DNA of 64,000 nt from Candidatus Cloacimonadota bacterium (lineage in GTDB: Bacteria > Cloacimonadota > Cloacimonadia > JGIOTU-2). Location of the stretch: NCBI GenBank assembly GCA_016932035.1, contig JAFGDR010000009.1, forward strand, positions 43,316-107,315, written 5' to 3'. This document shows positions 35,293 to 47,100 of the stretch, piece by piece; the first letter of the stretch is position 1, and each line of letters begins with the position of its first letter. The position numbers and the translations under genes were made by a program. The notes beneath the pieces were generated by a model that did no database searches, was not told the origin of the DNA, and saw nothing but the letters and a program-made list of their open reading frames with translations.

Positions 35293-38200
35293 ATGAAGAC
35301 GTTTTTCATATTAACTATTGTTCTATGTGCAGTGAATATTGCTTTTGCAGATACAATAGAAAAAATTTACTATTTTGATGATCCACATTTTATCTCTGTC
35401 GATGGTAGTTATCAGGTAGTTGGTTTTGAATCAACTATTCAATCCGCACCGGCAGGATATCCATCTTTACCTTACCATGCGATTTCATTACTATTACCCC
35501 CTGGTCATGAAGCAGTGGACATTGAGGTTTTGCCTGAGGGCAAAGAAACTCTTGCGGGAACTTACTCTCTTTATCCAGCCCAGTATGTTCAACCATATTC
35601 AAAAGAAAAATCAGGGCAATTTCTCTTAAATCAAGACATTTATAATCAAAGTGGATCATATCCTGATAATATAAGAGGACAGCTCTCAACTGAATATATG
35701 AATGGTTTCGGATTTGCTTTTTGTGCTATTACACCGATCGAGTATGTTCCAAAAGAACAACAACTTTCATATTATCATACTATTACCGTGAGGATCACAA
35801 CCCAGATACATTCAAATAAATCATCACTTGCCATACCATCTACAGTATGTGAATCGCATTTTGAAACGATTCAAAAATTGGCTCAAAATCCTGAGATGAT
35901 CACGAAATATGAACGAGATCTTCGTGACGGAGAATATGAAGTTCTCTTGATAACTCCTGAAGCATTCATAAATGATTTCTCGGACTTGATCGATATGTAT
36001 CTCACTCAAGGATTACGGACTGAAATTGTAACTACTCAGACGATAGCATCAACTATGACGGGTGTTGATCTTCAGGAAAAAATCAGGAATTATATTATAC
36101 AGGAATATCAAACAAACGGAATCCGATATGTCATTCTCGGCGGAGATGATGAACATATTCCACATCGGGGTTTTTATTGCGAAGTCCAATCATCATCGTT
36201 ATATACTGATGATGATATCCCTGCTGATCTATACTATTCTGCACTTGATGGAACCTGGAATGATGACAATGATAATCTTTGGGGTGAAATAGGAGAGGAT
36301 GATCTTCTTCCGGATGTGTCGGTTGGGAGAATGTCATTCAGCAATTCTGCTGAACTCGCAAACATATTGAATAAATCAATGAGTTATCAGGAAAATCCTG
36401 TACTTGGGGAATTGACAAGCCCGATCTTTGCTGGTGAAGATCTGTATAACAGCCCTCAAACCTGGGGTGGTGATTATCTTGATCTTCTGATTGGTTTACG
36501 TGAAGATAATGGATATACAACCAATGGAATCCCAGCAACTCAAAATATTGAAAAATTATATGACAGAGATCTTGGGTACTGGAGTGCATCCACACTGATA
36601 AGTAAAATAAATGAAGGAAAATCCTATGTTCACCATTCGGGTCATGCGAACCAGACATATTGCATGAGAATGGATGACAGCGATATAACAAATGCTAATT
36701 TTTCAAATGTAAATGGTACAACTCACAATTATACACATATTTATACTCACGGTTGTCTTTCAGGTGCTTTTGATTCAAATGACTGTATTGCAGAAGATAT
36801 AGTGAATTTAGAGAATTTTGCAGCATCATTCATTGGAAATTCCAGGTATGGCTGGTTCAACGAGGGACAGACAGAAGGTCCATCCGAACATCTTCATCGT
36901 GAGTATGTTAATGCATTATATACACTAAGGAAAGACAGAATCGGAGAAGCGCACCTGTATTCGAAGATCAATACTGCTCCATGGGTGAATGCACCGGGAC
37001 AGCATGAAGAAGGCGCTTTGCGATGGTGTTTCTATTGCTGTAATGTGATTGGGGATCCTGTCTTGTCCATCTGGACAGATGAACCGATCTCCATACAGGT
37101 TACTTATCCAGATAGCATTTTTATCGGTCAAACGCAAATGCAGGTTAGTATTTCAAGTTTTAGTAATGTTGAAGGTCTTGTCTGTACGATCATCAAGGAC
37201 GGTATGTATCATGCTTCAGGAACAGTTGACGCAACAGGCCTGGCAACAATCGATATTGATCCCATCTTTACAGATGTTGGGACAGCCCAATTGATCATTA
37301 CCGGGTATAATTGTCTGAAAGCGAGTTATGATATAATCATAACCCCCAGCTCGGGAGCATATGTCATCATTGATAGTGTTGCCACAAAAGACTCGAATAA
37401 CAACATGCCTGAGTATGCAGAAGAAGTGAGTTTTGATTTTGTTTTGAAGAATGTCGGAACTCAGGATGCAACCAATGTAACCGCAACGATCAGTTCTGAC
37501 GATGAATATATTTCCTGCTCATATTCTGCTGCCAATTTTGGTACAATTACAGCAGGTGGTATTGCTTCACAAGAAGATGTTCTACCGATCATAATTGATG
37601 AGTATATTCCGGATCAGCATGTCGCTTTATTATCTATGAATATTTCAGCAGATGATAAGCAGTACTGGGCAACACAGTTCTCAATCATTCTTAATGCACC
37701 GGTTTTGGAAATTGGACAATGTCAAATAGACGACAGCGCAGGCGATAATGATGGTGTGCTCGATCCTGGAGAAACAGTATTACTGACAATACCAACTCTC
37801 AACTCAGGCAATGCTACATCTCCTTCAGCCTCTTCTACTCTTAATTGCACGAACAACTTGATCACGATACAAAACTCATCTGTAAATCTCGGTGCAATTG
37901 CATCTGGAGATGCTGCTAATTCAGTTTTTACCGTTAGTGCAAGCGATCAAATAGAAGAAGGTTCAGCTGTTACATTCGATTTTTCAGTCGATGCAGGTTT
38001 GTACGATATAGATGAAGCGATCAGCATGACGATAGGATTAATTATCGAAGATTTTGAAACCGGAGATTTCAGCATGTTTGACTGGTATTTTAATGGAGAT
38101 GCTGACTGGACAATATCAAATACGGATGTATATGAAGGTTTCTTTTCAGCAAAATCCGGTGCAATCGAACATAGTTCTGAGACATCTCTCAAGATTGATG

Positions 38201-38763
38201 TCGAAGTATTTACAGATGGTGAAATCAGTTTCTGGAAAAAAGTATCCTCAGAAAACAATTATGATTATCTGCAATTTTACATTGATGGTTCGCTGCAGGA
38301 TGAATGGAGTGGTGAGTCATCCTGGTCTGAAGAATCATATAGCGTATTAGCCGGCGTGCATACTTTTGAATGGCGCTATGACAAGGATGTCTATGTAACT
38401 GGAGGAAGCGACTGTGCATGGATCGATTATATAATCTTCCCGCCACTTGGTGCACCAACAGCAAATGACGATCCATCAATAATAGCTCAAAATTATCTAT
38501 CTGAAAACTTCCCGAATCCTTTTAATAATTCAACCCATATACATTTTGCGATAAAGCAATCATCTCATGTTACGATTGAAATCTATAATATTTTAGGACA
38601 AAAAGTTCGAACGATAGCTGATGATGAATTTTCTGCTGGAAATCATGAAGTACAATGGGATGGACGGGATGCTTTTGAACGAAAAGCTGCAAATGGAGTA
38701 TATTTTTATAAAATGAATACAGATACATTCAATCAAACAAGAAAAATGATATTGATGAAATAA
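35293..38763 (+). CDS. Secreted C25 (gingipain-type) cysteine peptidase
   Basis: This 1156-residue exported protein starts at the ATG at 35293, which has GGAG six bases upstream and yields a clean signal (MKTFFILTIVLCAVNIAFA). The C25 propeptide (about 20-185) precedes the peptidase domain (about 205-590). Both catalytic residues are present: H451 in HHSGHANQTY and C488 in THGCLSGAFD. Next are CARDB-like domains with DNDGVLDPGE, then a MAM-like beta-sandwich of about 130 residues (DFETGDFSMFDW to AWIDYIIFPP), nearly repeated in the M14 protein at 44137. It ends in a Por-type sorting domain (NFPNPF, YNILGQKV, NGVYFYKM, KMILMK). It is likely surface-attached or released and degrades proteins outside the cell. 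Confidence 0.9.
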   Translation: MKTFFILTIVLCAVNIAFADTIEKIYYFDDPHFISVDGSYQVVGFESTIQSAPAGYPSLPYHAISLLLPPGHEAVDIEVLPEGKETLAGTYSLYPAQYVQPYSKEKSGQFLLNQDIYNQSGSYPDNIRGQLSTEYMNGFGFAFCAITPIEYVPKEQQLSYYHTITVRITTQIHSNKSSLAIPSTVCESHFETIQKLAQNPEMITKYERDLRDGEYEVLLITPEAFINDFSDLIDMYLTQGLRTEIVTTQTIASTMTGVDLQEKIRNYIIQEYQTNGIRYVILGGDDEHIPHRGFYCEVQSSSLYTDDDIPADLYYSALDGTWNDDNDNLWGEIGEDDLLPDVSVGRMSFSNSAELANILNKSMSYQENPVLGELTSPIFAGEDLYNSPQTWGGDYLDLLIGLREDNGYTTNGIPATQNIEKLYDRDLGYWSASTLISKINEGKSYVHHSGHANQTYCMRMDDSDITNANFSNVNGTTHNYTHIYTHGCLSGAFDSNDCIAEDIVNLENFAASFIGNSRYGWFNEGQTEGPSEHLHREYVNALYTLRKDRIGEAHLYSKINTAPWVNAPGQHEEGALRWCFYCCNVIGDPVLSIWTDEPISIQVTYPDSIFIGQTQMQVSISSFSNVEGLVCTIIKDGMYHASGTVDATGLATIDIDPIFTDVGTAQLIITGYNCLKASYDIIITPSSGAYVIIDSVATKDSNNNMPEYAEEVSFDFVLKNVGTQDATNVTATISSDDEYISCSYSAANFGTITAGGIASQEDVLPIIIDEYIPDQHVALLSMNISADDKQYWATQFSIILNAPVLEIGQCQIDDSAGDNDGVLDPGETVLLTIPTLNSGNATSPSASSTLNCTNNLITIQNSSVNLGAIASGDAANSVFTVSASDQIEEGSAVTFDFSVDAGLYDIDEAISMTIGLIIEDFETGDFSMFDWYFNGDADWTISNTDVYEGFFSAKSGAIEHSSETSLKIDVEVFTDGEISFWKKVSSENNYDYLQFYIDGSLQDEWSGESSWSEESYSVLAGVHTFEWRYDKDVYVTGGSDCAWIDYIIFPPLGAPTANDDPSIIAQNYLSENFPNPFNNSTHIHFAIKQSSHVTIEIYNILGQKVRTIADDEFSAGNHEVQWDGRDAFERKAANGVYFYKMNTDTFNQTRKMILMK

Positions 38764-38775
38764 AAGGAGATTTGA

Positions 38776-41769
38776 ATGAAAGGTGCTGCAATAGTAATAA
38801 TAAGTTTGTTATTCTCATCTTTACTTTTTGGTCAAACGATCTGGGAGGATAATGGTATTCCGATACGTCAGGGCGTTAATATAGAATGGTATCGATCGGG
38901 TACATCATTGGAGGATGGCTCAGTAGTATATGTATGGTCTGACACTCGTCTCGGAGATCGAGATGTTTGGGCACAAAGAGTTGATATCAACGGAAATCTC
39001 CTCTGGGGTGCTGATGCAGTCATGGTTAATGGCGAGATCAATCGACAGGAAGATCCAGTTGTCATCAATACAGGTGATGGAGGAGTCATTATTGCTTGGG
39101 TAGATTTCAGAAATGAAGATGCCGGTGATGTGTATGCACAAAAGCTTGATGGAGATGGAAATCTTCTCTGGAATGAAGCTGGAGTACCTTTATGTCTTGC
39201 ATCAGATGTTCAAATATCTCTCAATATTGTGAATGATGCCAATCAGGGTGCATATGTGATCTGGCTTGATTCCCGAAATCCCGGCGGAATAGATATTTAC
39301 GGTACGCATGTTAATGCTTCCGGCGATATTGTAACAGGATGGGATGTCAATGGAAATCCAATTGCTGCTGAGAATGGTGCTCAAGATGGACACACATTCT
39401 GGGAAGATGGTACTGGCGGTGCAATACTTGCCTGGCATGATACCCGAGTTGCAACCGATGAGAATCTCTATATGCAGCGAATCGCTTCTGATGGAACATT
39501 ACTGTGGGGAGCTGGTGGAACGCTTCTTTGTGGTGCCACTGATACTCAAAGCAATGTGAAAGTATGTCCTGATGGAACTGGAAGTTTTATTTTTACATGG
39601 CGTGATAAACATAGTGATCCGAATGGAGATATCATGGCAATGCGCGTTGATCTCGATGCAAATTTCTTATGGGCTGGAGATGTGCCCATTTTCCAGGATG
39701 CAAGTATTCAAAAAGATCCAAGAATAACGCAGTCTTCAGATACAGGAGCGATCATTGTTTGGGTGGATTACAGAAATGATCCATTAGTTTCAGATATTTA
39801 TACTCAAAAAATAAATGTTAGCGGTACACTCCTCTGGGGTGTAGATGGTATTGCTCTTTGCACAGCTGAAAATAATCAGCTCGAACCTCGTTTGACAAAT
39901 GATGAAAACGGAGGTTGTTATTTTGTGTGGACAGACGGAAGAAATGGGGGACATCCACACGAAGATATATATATGCAACACGTTAGTGGTACAGGTACGA
40001 TTGAATGGGAATCAAACGGACAGGTGATCTGTAATGCATATGGAGAGCAGTTCTCACCTTTGCTTCGCGGAGACGGAAGCGGAAAAGTCTATGCTATTTG
40101 GGGTGATAACAGACAGGGTTCCACAGGACTTTACTTCCAGATCCTCAATGGTTCAGGAACAGAGTATCTGACAGAAAATGGCAAATTGATCTATTACGGT
40201 CTCTGCGGTGATGCAAAAAATTATTTATTATACCAGGGTTTAGATAAATCATTAATTCTCTGGGAAGATAGTAGAAGTCCATATACTGGTAACCAGCTCT
40301 ATATGCAGGCACTTAATAATGATGGAACTATAGATCTTGCTGTTAATGGTGCAGCACTTACTGGTCCAACTGGTTATGATCAGGAAAATGTCGATGCAAT
40401 ATACATAGTATCGGAGGATGAGCTTGCAGCAGTTTGGGAAGAGAACAGAACTGGCTTTAAACAAATATATGCTCAAGCCGTTGATGGACAATGTTCTCAT
40501 CTCTGGTTATCAACAGGTTTGGCACTTGGCGATTTTGTATGCGAGCAGCAGAATCCCAAAATCTCTGCAGTAGCTGGTTCAAGAACAACTGAATACTATG
40601 CAGGATGGTCAGATTATAGAGATTTCATGGATCCAGGAATATTTGGACAGAAGATAGTCGATGGTGTGCTGCAATGGAATGATGAAGGGATTGAGATAGT
40701 CAACAGATCTGGTGAAGATAAACTTACGGATGTTGTTGGTCTTTATTATATCTTTCAGAGCGGTGCTTGGAACAATCAAAATATATATGTAAAAAAAATT
40801 GATAGTAGCGGAAATACTGCAACTGGGTGGTCGGATGATGGATTGGAAATCTGCGGTGCAGCGAATAATCAGAATAATGCTACGGGACTTCTTGTACCGG
40901 AAGGTCTATTCGTCATTTGGGAAGATTCTCGTGATGGTGTTCTGGCAATCTATGGACAAGTCGTGACAGAAAGCGGTTCGGTGCTCTGGCAGGCAGATGG
41001 TGTGCCGATAGCAAGCTACGATAATGACCAGTCCGCACCGGCATATATTTATGATAATGATTTGTATGCTGTTTGGGAAGATTTCCGTAATGGTGTTGAT
41101 TATAATATTTATGGTCAAAAGGTGCAAACATCTGATGGATCAATGCTTTGGAATCCAGATGCAGTGCCGATAGTTGATGAAGCAGGTGATCAAACCATGC
41201 CGTCAATTACAAAGGTTGGAATCAACCTGTTCGTTCCATGGCAGGATTTCCGAAACGGATTGAATGCAGATATTTACGGGCAAAAAATTTCATTAGACGG
41301 CACTGATGTATGGACATCAGATCTACCTGTGTGTACAGCTATCAAGAACCAATCCGGTCCATTAACCGTTCCCTTTGATGATTATTACGCCAGTGTAATC
41401 TGGCAGGATGCGCGATCAAGCGGGAAAGCAGATATTTACAATATCTATGCACAAAAAGTACAGATCAATGAAACCTCTGTTGATGATCCACAATCTTCAA
41501 ATGTTTCTCTTATATCTCATTATCCAAACCCGATAACAAACTCCGTTTTTTTCGTGCTTAAGAATAATGTGTTGCATCGAAATAACCGCATTGAGATCTA
41601 TAATCTCAAAGGACAAAAAGTATACTCATATGATTTTGAAAAAGATCAGATTGAGCATATATGGGATACCAGGGATTTAAGGGGAAATCCAGTTGCAAAT
41701 GGAGTTTATTTCTATCGGTATTCAAATTTCAGTGAGTCAACATCACAGAAATTAATTATTTTGAGATAG
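38776..41769 (+). CDS. Secreted W-x-D-x-R repeat propeller-like protein
   Basis: This 997-residue exported protein has signal MKGAAIVIISLLFSSLLFGQ. About residues 50-900 are built from 15 clear copies of a 50-60-residue unit, [VI]-W-x-D-x-R-x-G-x-x-D-I-Y-x-Q-K, usually followed by G-x-x-LW and a GVPLC-like strand. Examples are VWSDTRLGDRDVWAQ, AWVDFRNEDAGDVYAQ and VWEDFRNGVDYNIYGQ. This is the spacing of beta-propeller blades, so two propellers are likely. The C-terminus is a Por-type sorting domain (HYPNPI, YNLKGQKV, NGVYFYRY, KLIILR). No catalytic motif is visible. It lies 12 bases after the C25 peptidase and 3 before a carboxypeptidase, so it is part of that operon, perhaps for substrate or surface binding. 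Confidence 0.82.
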   Translation: MKGAAIVIISLLFSSLLFGQTIWEDNGIPIRQGVNIEWYRSGTSLEDGSVVYVWSDTRLGDRDVWAQRVDINGNLLWGADAVMVNGEINRQEDPVVINTGDGGVIIAWVDFRNEDAGDVYAQKLDGDGNLLWNEAGVPLCLASDVQISLNIVNDANQGAYVIWLDSRNPGGIDIYGTHVNASGDIVTGWDVNGNPIAAENGAQDGHTFWEDGTGGAILAWHDTRVATDENLYMQRIASDGTLLWGAGGTLLCGATDTQSNVKVCPDGTGSFIFTWRDKHSDPNGDIMAMRVDLDANFLWAGDVPIFQDASIQKDPRITQSSDTGAIIVWVDYRNDPLVSDIYTQKINVSGTLLWGVDGIALCTAENNQLEPRLTNDENGGCYFVWTDGRNGGHPHEDIYMQHVSGTGTIEWESNGQVICNAYGEQFSPLLRGDGSGKVYAIWGDNRQGSTGLYFQILNGSGTEYLTENGKLIYYGLCGDAKNYLLYQGLDKSLILWEDSRSPYTGNQLYMQALNNDGTIDLAVNGAALTGPTGYDQENVDAIYIVSEDELAAVWEENRTGFKQIYAQAVDGQCSHLWLSTGLALGDFVCEQQNPKISAVAGSRTTEYYAGWSDYRDFMDPGIFGQKIVDGVLQWNDEGIEIVNRSGEDKLTDVVGLYYIFQSGAWNNQNIYVKKIDSSGNTATGWSDDGLEICGAANNQNNATGLLVPEGLFVIWEDSRDGVLAIYGQVVTESGSVLWQADGVPIASYDNDQSAPAYIYDNDLYAVWEDFRNGVDYNIYGQKVQTSDGSMLWNPDAVPIVDEAGDQTMPSITKVGINLFVPWQDFRNGLNADIYGQKISLDGTDVWTSDLPVCTAIKNQSGPLTVPFDDYYASVIWQDARSSGKADIYNIYAQKVQINETSVDDPQSSNVSLISHYPNPITNSVFFVLKNNVLHRNNRIEIYNLKGQKVYSYDFEKDQIEHIWDTRDLRGNPVANGVYFYRYSNFSESTSQKLIILR

Positions 41770-41772
41770 ATC

Positions 41773-44049
41773 ATGAAAAAATTTATTCTTTGTTTTCTTT
41801 TTTTGCTATTTGCAGTCTCATTGTATGGACAGATCGGATTGCCAGAGCGGTACCATACATATGATGAGATCAAAGCTGAGCTGGATTCTCTGCAGGCACT
41901 CTATCCGGATCTTGTCTTTGTTGATTCAATAGATGTGTCAGCCACTGATTCCATACCAATCTGGGCTGTAAAGCTATCTGATAATGCATCAGTAGATGAA
42001 GATGAACCTGCAGTTCTTTATGTGGGGCAATGTCATGCTGAGGAGGTTCTGGGCGTTGAGATCAGTATGTATATGATCAACGAGATTCTCACCCATTTCT
42101 ATCAAACACCATATGCGATATGGCTTTCCGAACTCGAGATATGGTTCATTCCTTCCATAAATCCGGAAGGATTGCAGGTTGTGATGGATGGCTGGGATGT
42201 TTCATTCCGAAAGACAAAAAGGGATAATAATCTAAACGGTATCTTTGATTTTCAGGAGGGGCCCGGACATGATATTGACGGTGTAGATCCGAATAGAAAC
42301 TATTCTTATAATTGGGTGCATGGAGACACACTCTATGAACCAAGTGGTGAAGAACGCTATGATTATTATCGTGGTCCTTATCCCTTTTCCGAAGGCGGTA
42401 CGCAAGCAGTTCGAACCTTAGCAGATGAACAACATTTTCTCTATTCAATAAACTGGCATTCATCAAGAACAGGTAATTTTTCTGAAAAAGTTTTCTATTC
42501 ATGGGAATGGGATGGTGTTAAACGATCTCCGGATTTCGAATTCAATAAAATAATCGGAGAAACAGTTGCATCACTTATAGAAACTGAAGATGGAATAGCT
42601 CATTATGAACCTTCACCCTCAAGAGGTAGAAATGGATGTGCTCATGATTGGTTTTATAACACCTATGGAACAGTACAACTTCTAATTGAATGCGGAACTG
42701 AAAATCTACAGCCGAATGCTGCACTTGTGGACGACACATGCGAGCGCTGTAAACTTGGTGCTTACTGGCTCATGAACCGAGTAATTGGTTATCAAACCGA
42801 TGCAGGAATGCTGACAGGCCATATTCAGGATGCTCAAACAAAATCACCATTAGTAGCCGAAGTATATATAAATGATCATGATGCAGTGTATTTCACTCCT
42901 CGGCATTCTGATGAATTGTATGGTCGATATTGGCGTTTGCTGGAACCCGGAACATACTCGGTAACCTATAAAAAAAAGGGATACCAAGACACAACCCTTA
43001 CAAGTGTAACGATCAATAATTCTTCCTGGACTGTGAAAAATGTAGAGCTTGAACCGCTACCACAAGTTACTGTTGTTGGAAATGTTCATAATAACGGCAC
43101 TCCTCTTACATGTGATCTCATCCTCTCTGATGGATATTTCTCAGAAACGCTTTCATTAATAGGAGATTTTTCGTTTAATTACCATACAGGAACCTATCAG
43201 GCAACATTTATTTCAGACGGATATGTACCGCAGATTATTGATATTGTTATCGATGATAGCCTGGAAAATTTAGATATAAATTTTCAGCAGCAAGTTGTAA
43301 TATTCGAAGAAGATTGGGAATCCGGTATGGATGAATGGACAGCTGGAAATTTTTGGTGTCTGTATGAAGAACCATACGAGGGCACATTTGCTTTGCGTGA
43401 TAATAATGACAGGTTTTATCATAATGGTATAGAATCTTCGATTAAGACGAGTTCATCAATCAATCTTAATGGTGTGAATGAGGATGTTGTACTTAATTTT
43501 TGGCATAACTATCATACAGAATGGGAGAATGATATCTGCTCGGTTGAGATATCACTTAATAACATTGACTGGACTGCTCTTGCATCATATTCAGGTGTAA
43601 GTCACGGCTGGGAACAAGTACTAATTCCCATCAAAGATTATGTCGATTCTCATGTCTATATTCGCTTTACTATCTCAACAGATTCCTATTTAAGCGATCC
43701 GGGCTGGCTTATCGATAATGTGAAGATTGTATCATCACAGGGCAATGGAATCGAAGATCCACCTACTCCGCCGCAATATATATTACAGCAAAATCAACCC
43801 AATCCATTCAGATTTATAACATTTTTCCCTTATGAAATTAACAACTCCAAGAGTGAAGATATAACTATTTCTCTTTACAATATTAAAGGGCAGCTTGTTA
43901 AAACTTTTCATATCGAAGAGAAAAACTCAATGATTTCATGGGATGGAAAGAATGAAAAGGGAGAACCAGTTGCATCAGGTATATATTTCTATCAATTACT
44001 AGCTGATGAAGAGGTTATTGCTACCAAGAAATGTGTTTTATATAGATAA
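41773..44049 (+). CDS. Secreted M14 zinc carboxypeptidase
   Basis: This 758-residue exported protein (signal MKKFILCFLFLLFAVSLYGQ) carries an M14 metallocarboxypeptidase domain over about residues 22-350. Zinc ligands are H88 and E91 in QCHAEEVLGVE and H229 in INWHSSRTG. The substrate-binding Asn-Arg is in DPNRNYSYNW and the catalytic Glu is E306 in LLIECGTE, so it should be active and trims C-terminal residues from peptides. Two carboxypeptidase-regulatory-like domains follow (TGHIQDAQTKSPLVAEV; VVGNVHNNGTPL), then a MAM-like domain (DWESGMDEWTAG). It ends in a Por-type sorting domain (NQPNPF, YNIKGQLV, SGIYFYQL). It is coupled closely to the upstream repeat protein. Confidence 0.93.
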   Translation: MKKFILCFLFLLFAVSLYGQIGLPERYHTYDEIKAELDSLQALYPDLVFVDSIDVSATDSIPIWAVKLSDNASVDEDEPAVLYVGQCHAEEVLGVEISMYMINEILTHFYQTPYAIWLSELEIWFIPSINPEGLQVVMDGWDVSFRKTKRDNNLNGIFDFQEGPGHDIDGVDPNRNYSYNWVHGDTLYEPSGEERYDYYRGPYPFSEGGTQAVRTLADEQHFLYSINWHSSRTGNFSEKVFYSWEWDGVKRSPDFEFNKIIGETVASLIETEDGIAHYEPSPSRGRNGCAHDWFYNTYGTVQLLIECGTENLQPNAALVDDTCERCKLGAYWLMNRVIGYQTDAGMLTGHIQDAQTKSPLVAEVYINDHDAVYFTPRHSDELYGRYWRLLEPGTYSVTYKKKGYQDTTLTSVTINNSSWTVKNVELEPLPQVTVVGNVHNNGTPLTCDLILSDGYFSETLSLIGDFSFNYHTGTYQATFISDGYVPQIIDIVIDDSLENLDINFQQQVVIFEEDWESGMDEWTAGNFWCLYEEPYEGTFALRDNNDRFYHNGIESSIKTSSSINLNGVNEDVVLNFWHNYHTEWENDICSVEISLNNIDWTALASYSGVSHGWEQVLIPIKDYVDSHVYIRFTISTDSYLSDPGWLIDNVKIVSSQGNGIEDPPTPPQYILQQNQPNPFRFITFFPYEINNSKSEDITISLYNIKGQLVKTFHIEEKNSMISWDGKNEKGEPVASGIYFYQLLADEEVIATKKCVLYR

Positions 44050-44136
44050 CTATTTCGGGAATCCATTTATAGTGAAAAAGTTTACAACAAAATACCAATA
44101 CAGAAAAAAAGAAAATATTTCAGAAAGGTTTTGTTC

Positions 44137-47100
44137 ATGAAAAAGACCATATTTTTTATTCTATTCGTTCTTATTACAACAACATTTCTCTTCGCATGGC
44201 GACCACAGGAAATGGAAGTAAAGGTATATCTCTCATCTGAAACTGATTATCAGACATTGTATAATCTCAAACTGAACGGAGATGTCTATTCAGGATTCGC
44301 GAGAATATTTGTTACTCCAGATGAATTTGAAGAACTTAAAGAAACCAATTTGTCATATGAAATAATTACTCAAGATCTGGAAGCTCATTCAGAGCAGATC
44401 AAAGAATTAAGAACAGACTGGCTCTGGTATGATGATATTATTGCTTTGATGGATAGCTGTGCAGCAGCATTTCCTTTTATTTGTAGGAAAGAATATATCG
44501 GAGAAACGGTTGAAGGACGAGAAATTTCCGCATGTGTTATCAGTGATAATGTCTCATTGGAAGAAAATGAACCGGAGATCATGTTTGATGGGGGAATACA
44601 CGGAGATGAACTCTGCGCTGCAGAAAACGTTGCACGAATGATCAGGTACCTTTGTGTGAATTATGGCTCGAATACACAGGTTACAAATATTGTCAATAAT
44701 ACTGAAGTGTGGCTTTATCCGATGGTCAATCCTGATGGACGATATCATGTTGTGAGATACAATGCAAATGGTGTTGATCTTAACAGAGATTGGGGTTACA
44801 TGTGGGATGCATGGGGAGGAAGTCCTGGTCCTTATTCACAAACTGAAACCAAAGCGCTCAGAAGTTGTATGTATAATCATCAATTTGTTGTTCATACGAC
44901 GTATCATAGTGGAACTGAATTTATTTCACATCCCTGGAGTTATCGTTCAAACCTATGTCCTGATCATCCACATATAAATCAGCTTGCAGGTATTTACTCA
45001 ACGAGTTCGGGATATGCAAACCTCGATTACGGACCAGGTTGTACTGGCATGTACCCGATCAATGGTAGTTCAAAGGATACAAATTACGGTGTAATGGGTT
45101 CAATAAGCTGGTCAATGGAGATTTCATATCAAAAGCAACCTCCGACTTCACAAATAGTCTATTACTGGAATCTCAATCTCCCCGCAATGCTTACTATGAT
45201 GGAGTACTGCAATTACGGACTCAATGGACTTGTTACCGATGCAGTATCTGGTGATCCTGTATCAGCTCTTATCTGGGTAAACAACTTCATGCCTACTTAT
45301 ACAGATCCTCAAGTCGGCGATTTTCATAAGTATGTACTCAATGGAAATTATACTGTCACAGTTACTGCCAATGGATATGAAAGCCAGACGATGAATAATG
45401 TCACTGTTACAGCAATGAATGCTACAACAATTGATTTTCAATTGCAGCCATCAGATGACGATGCTTTTTACGGATACAAATTCGCCGCAAGCCAGATCCC
45501 TGACAATAATACAGGTGACGAAGGAAATACACCCGCATGCCTAGGCCAACCAGATAATATAAATTATTCGATAGGTAAAAATGGTTGGTGTATTATTGAT
45601 ATGCAGTACCCGATCGTAGATGGACCATATAATGATTTTACTGTATATGAAGGTGATGCATCACCAGAAGGATATGATTGTTATGTTGCAAACTCGATCG
45701 ATGGACCGTTTTGTATCGTCGGTTCTGGAATTGGTACAACAGAATTTGACCTAGGTGATTCTGATATCTCGGAAGCTCAGTTTATAAAAATCGTTGATGA
45801 TGGTGATGGCACGGCAACGGCAAATGATGCCGGTTTTGATCTTGATGCGATTTCTACCGAATTCATTCAGGGAGCAAATCTTGTAATTGATGATTATTAT
45901 GTTGATGATTCTGCAATTGGAAATGGAGACGGTATTCTCGATCCGGGTGAACAAGCAATTCTCAATATTATTGTAAGAAATAATGGAACAGAAACCGCAC
46001 AGGATATCCTCTCAATATTGAGTTGTACTGATCTTTACGTTTCTGTTAATGGTGACCTGGAACCATTTTCTAATATCGAACCGGGTGAAATGGACACCTC
46101 ATCTGTATCAATTGCAGCTTTAGCATCGACACCGGATGGACATCCTGCTTATTTCTCTCTGGATCTGCACTGTAACAGTAATGCATTTTCCGGAATGTAT
46201 GATATTATCCTTCATGTCGGTTCAGTACCATGCGAAGATTTTGAAACTGGTGATTTTAGCGCATTTGACTGGCAGATGGGTGGTAGCATGGACTGGACCA
46301 TCGATACTATCAATCCATACCAGGGTTCATATTGTGCAAGATCTGGAGCAATAGGACATAATACAACGACTGAGATGTCTGTTACACTTGATGTAAGCAG
46401 CGGACAGATTTCATTCTATAGAAAAGTTTCTTCTGAGAATACCTATGATTTTCTTCAATTCTATATTGATGGTGCAATGCAGGGACAATGGTCAGGAGAG
46501 ATGAACTGGTCTCAGGAAGTGTACCCCGTTAATGCTGGAACTCACACTTTTAAATGGGTGTATGACAAAGATTATAATACGATAGGGGGTCAGGATCGGG
46601 CATGGGTCGATTGTATCTGTTTTCCTGCAACATCACCCGATTATCCTATTTTCTATTTAGCACCAACATATATTGATTTTGGACAGGTGTATATCGGTTC
46701 AGATTCAACAGCTCATTTCACCGTGCAGAATGTTGGCGGGGGAACACTCCAGGGTTCGATAAGTACACCTGTCGGATTTAGTGTCATGGAATCAGGTGGG
46801 AGTAATCCTGGAACCACCCTTGATTATAACCTGGCTGAAGGTCAATCACAGGAATACGACCTTATCTTTTGCCCAGCACTTGTTCAATCCTATGAAGATA
46901 GTGTGCAGGTTACGATTCTACCGTTCCAGTTTGAATATATTCATGTCTGCGGCAACGGCATTATTCAAACCGGAGTGCCGAATAATGATAATTATGCTGA
47001 AACAAAGCTGCTCGGTAATTTTCCAAATCCAGTTGGAAGATCGACGGTTATTTCCTATCAACTTAAAGGTAGCGCTCAAATTCAGGATGTCATGATCGAT

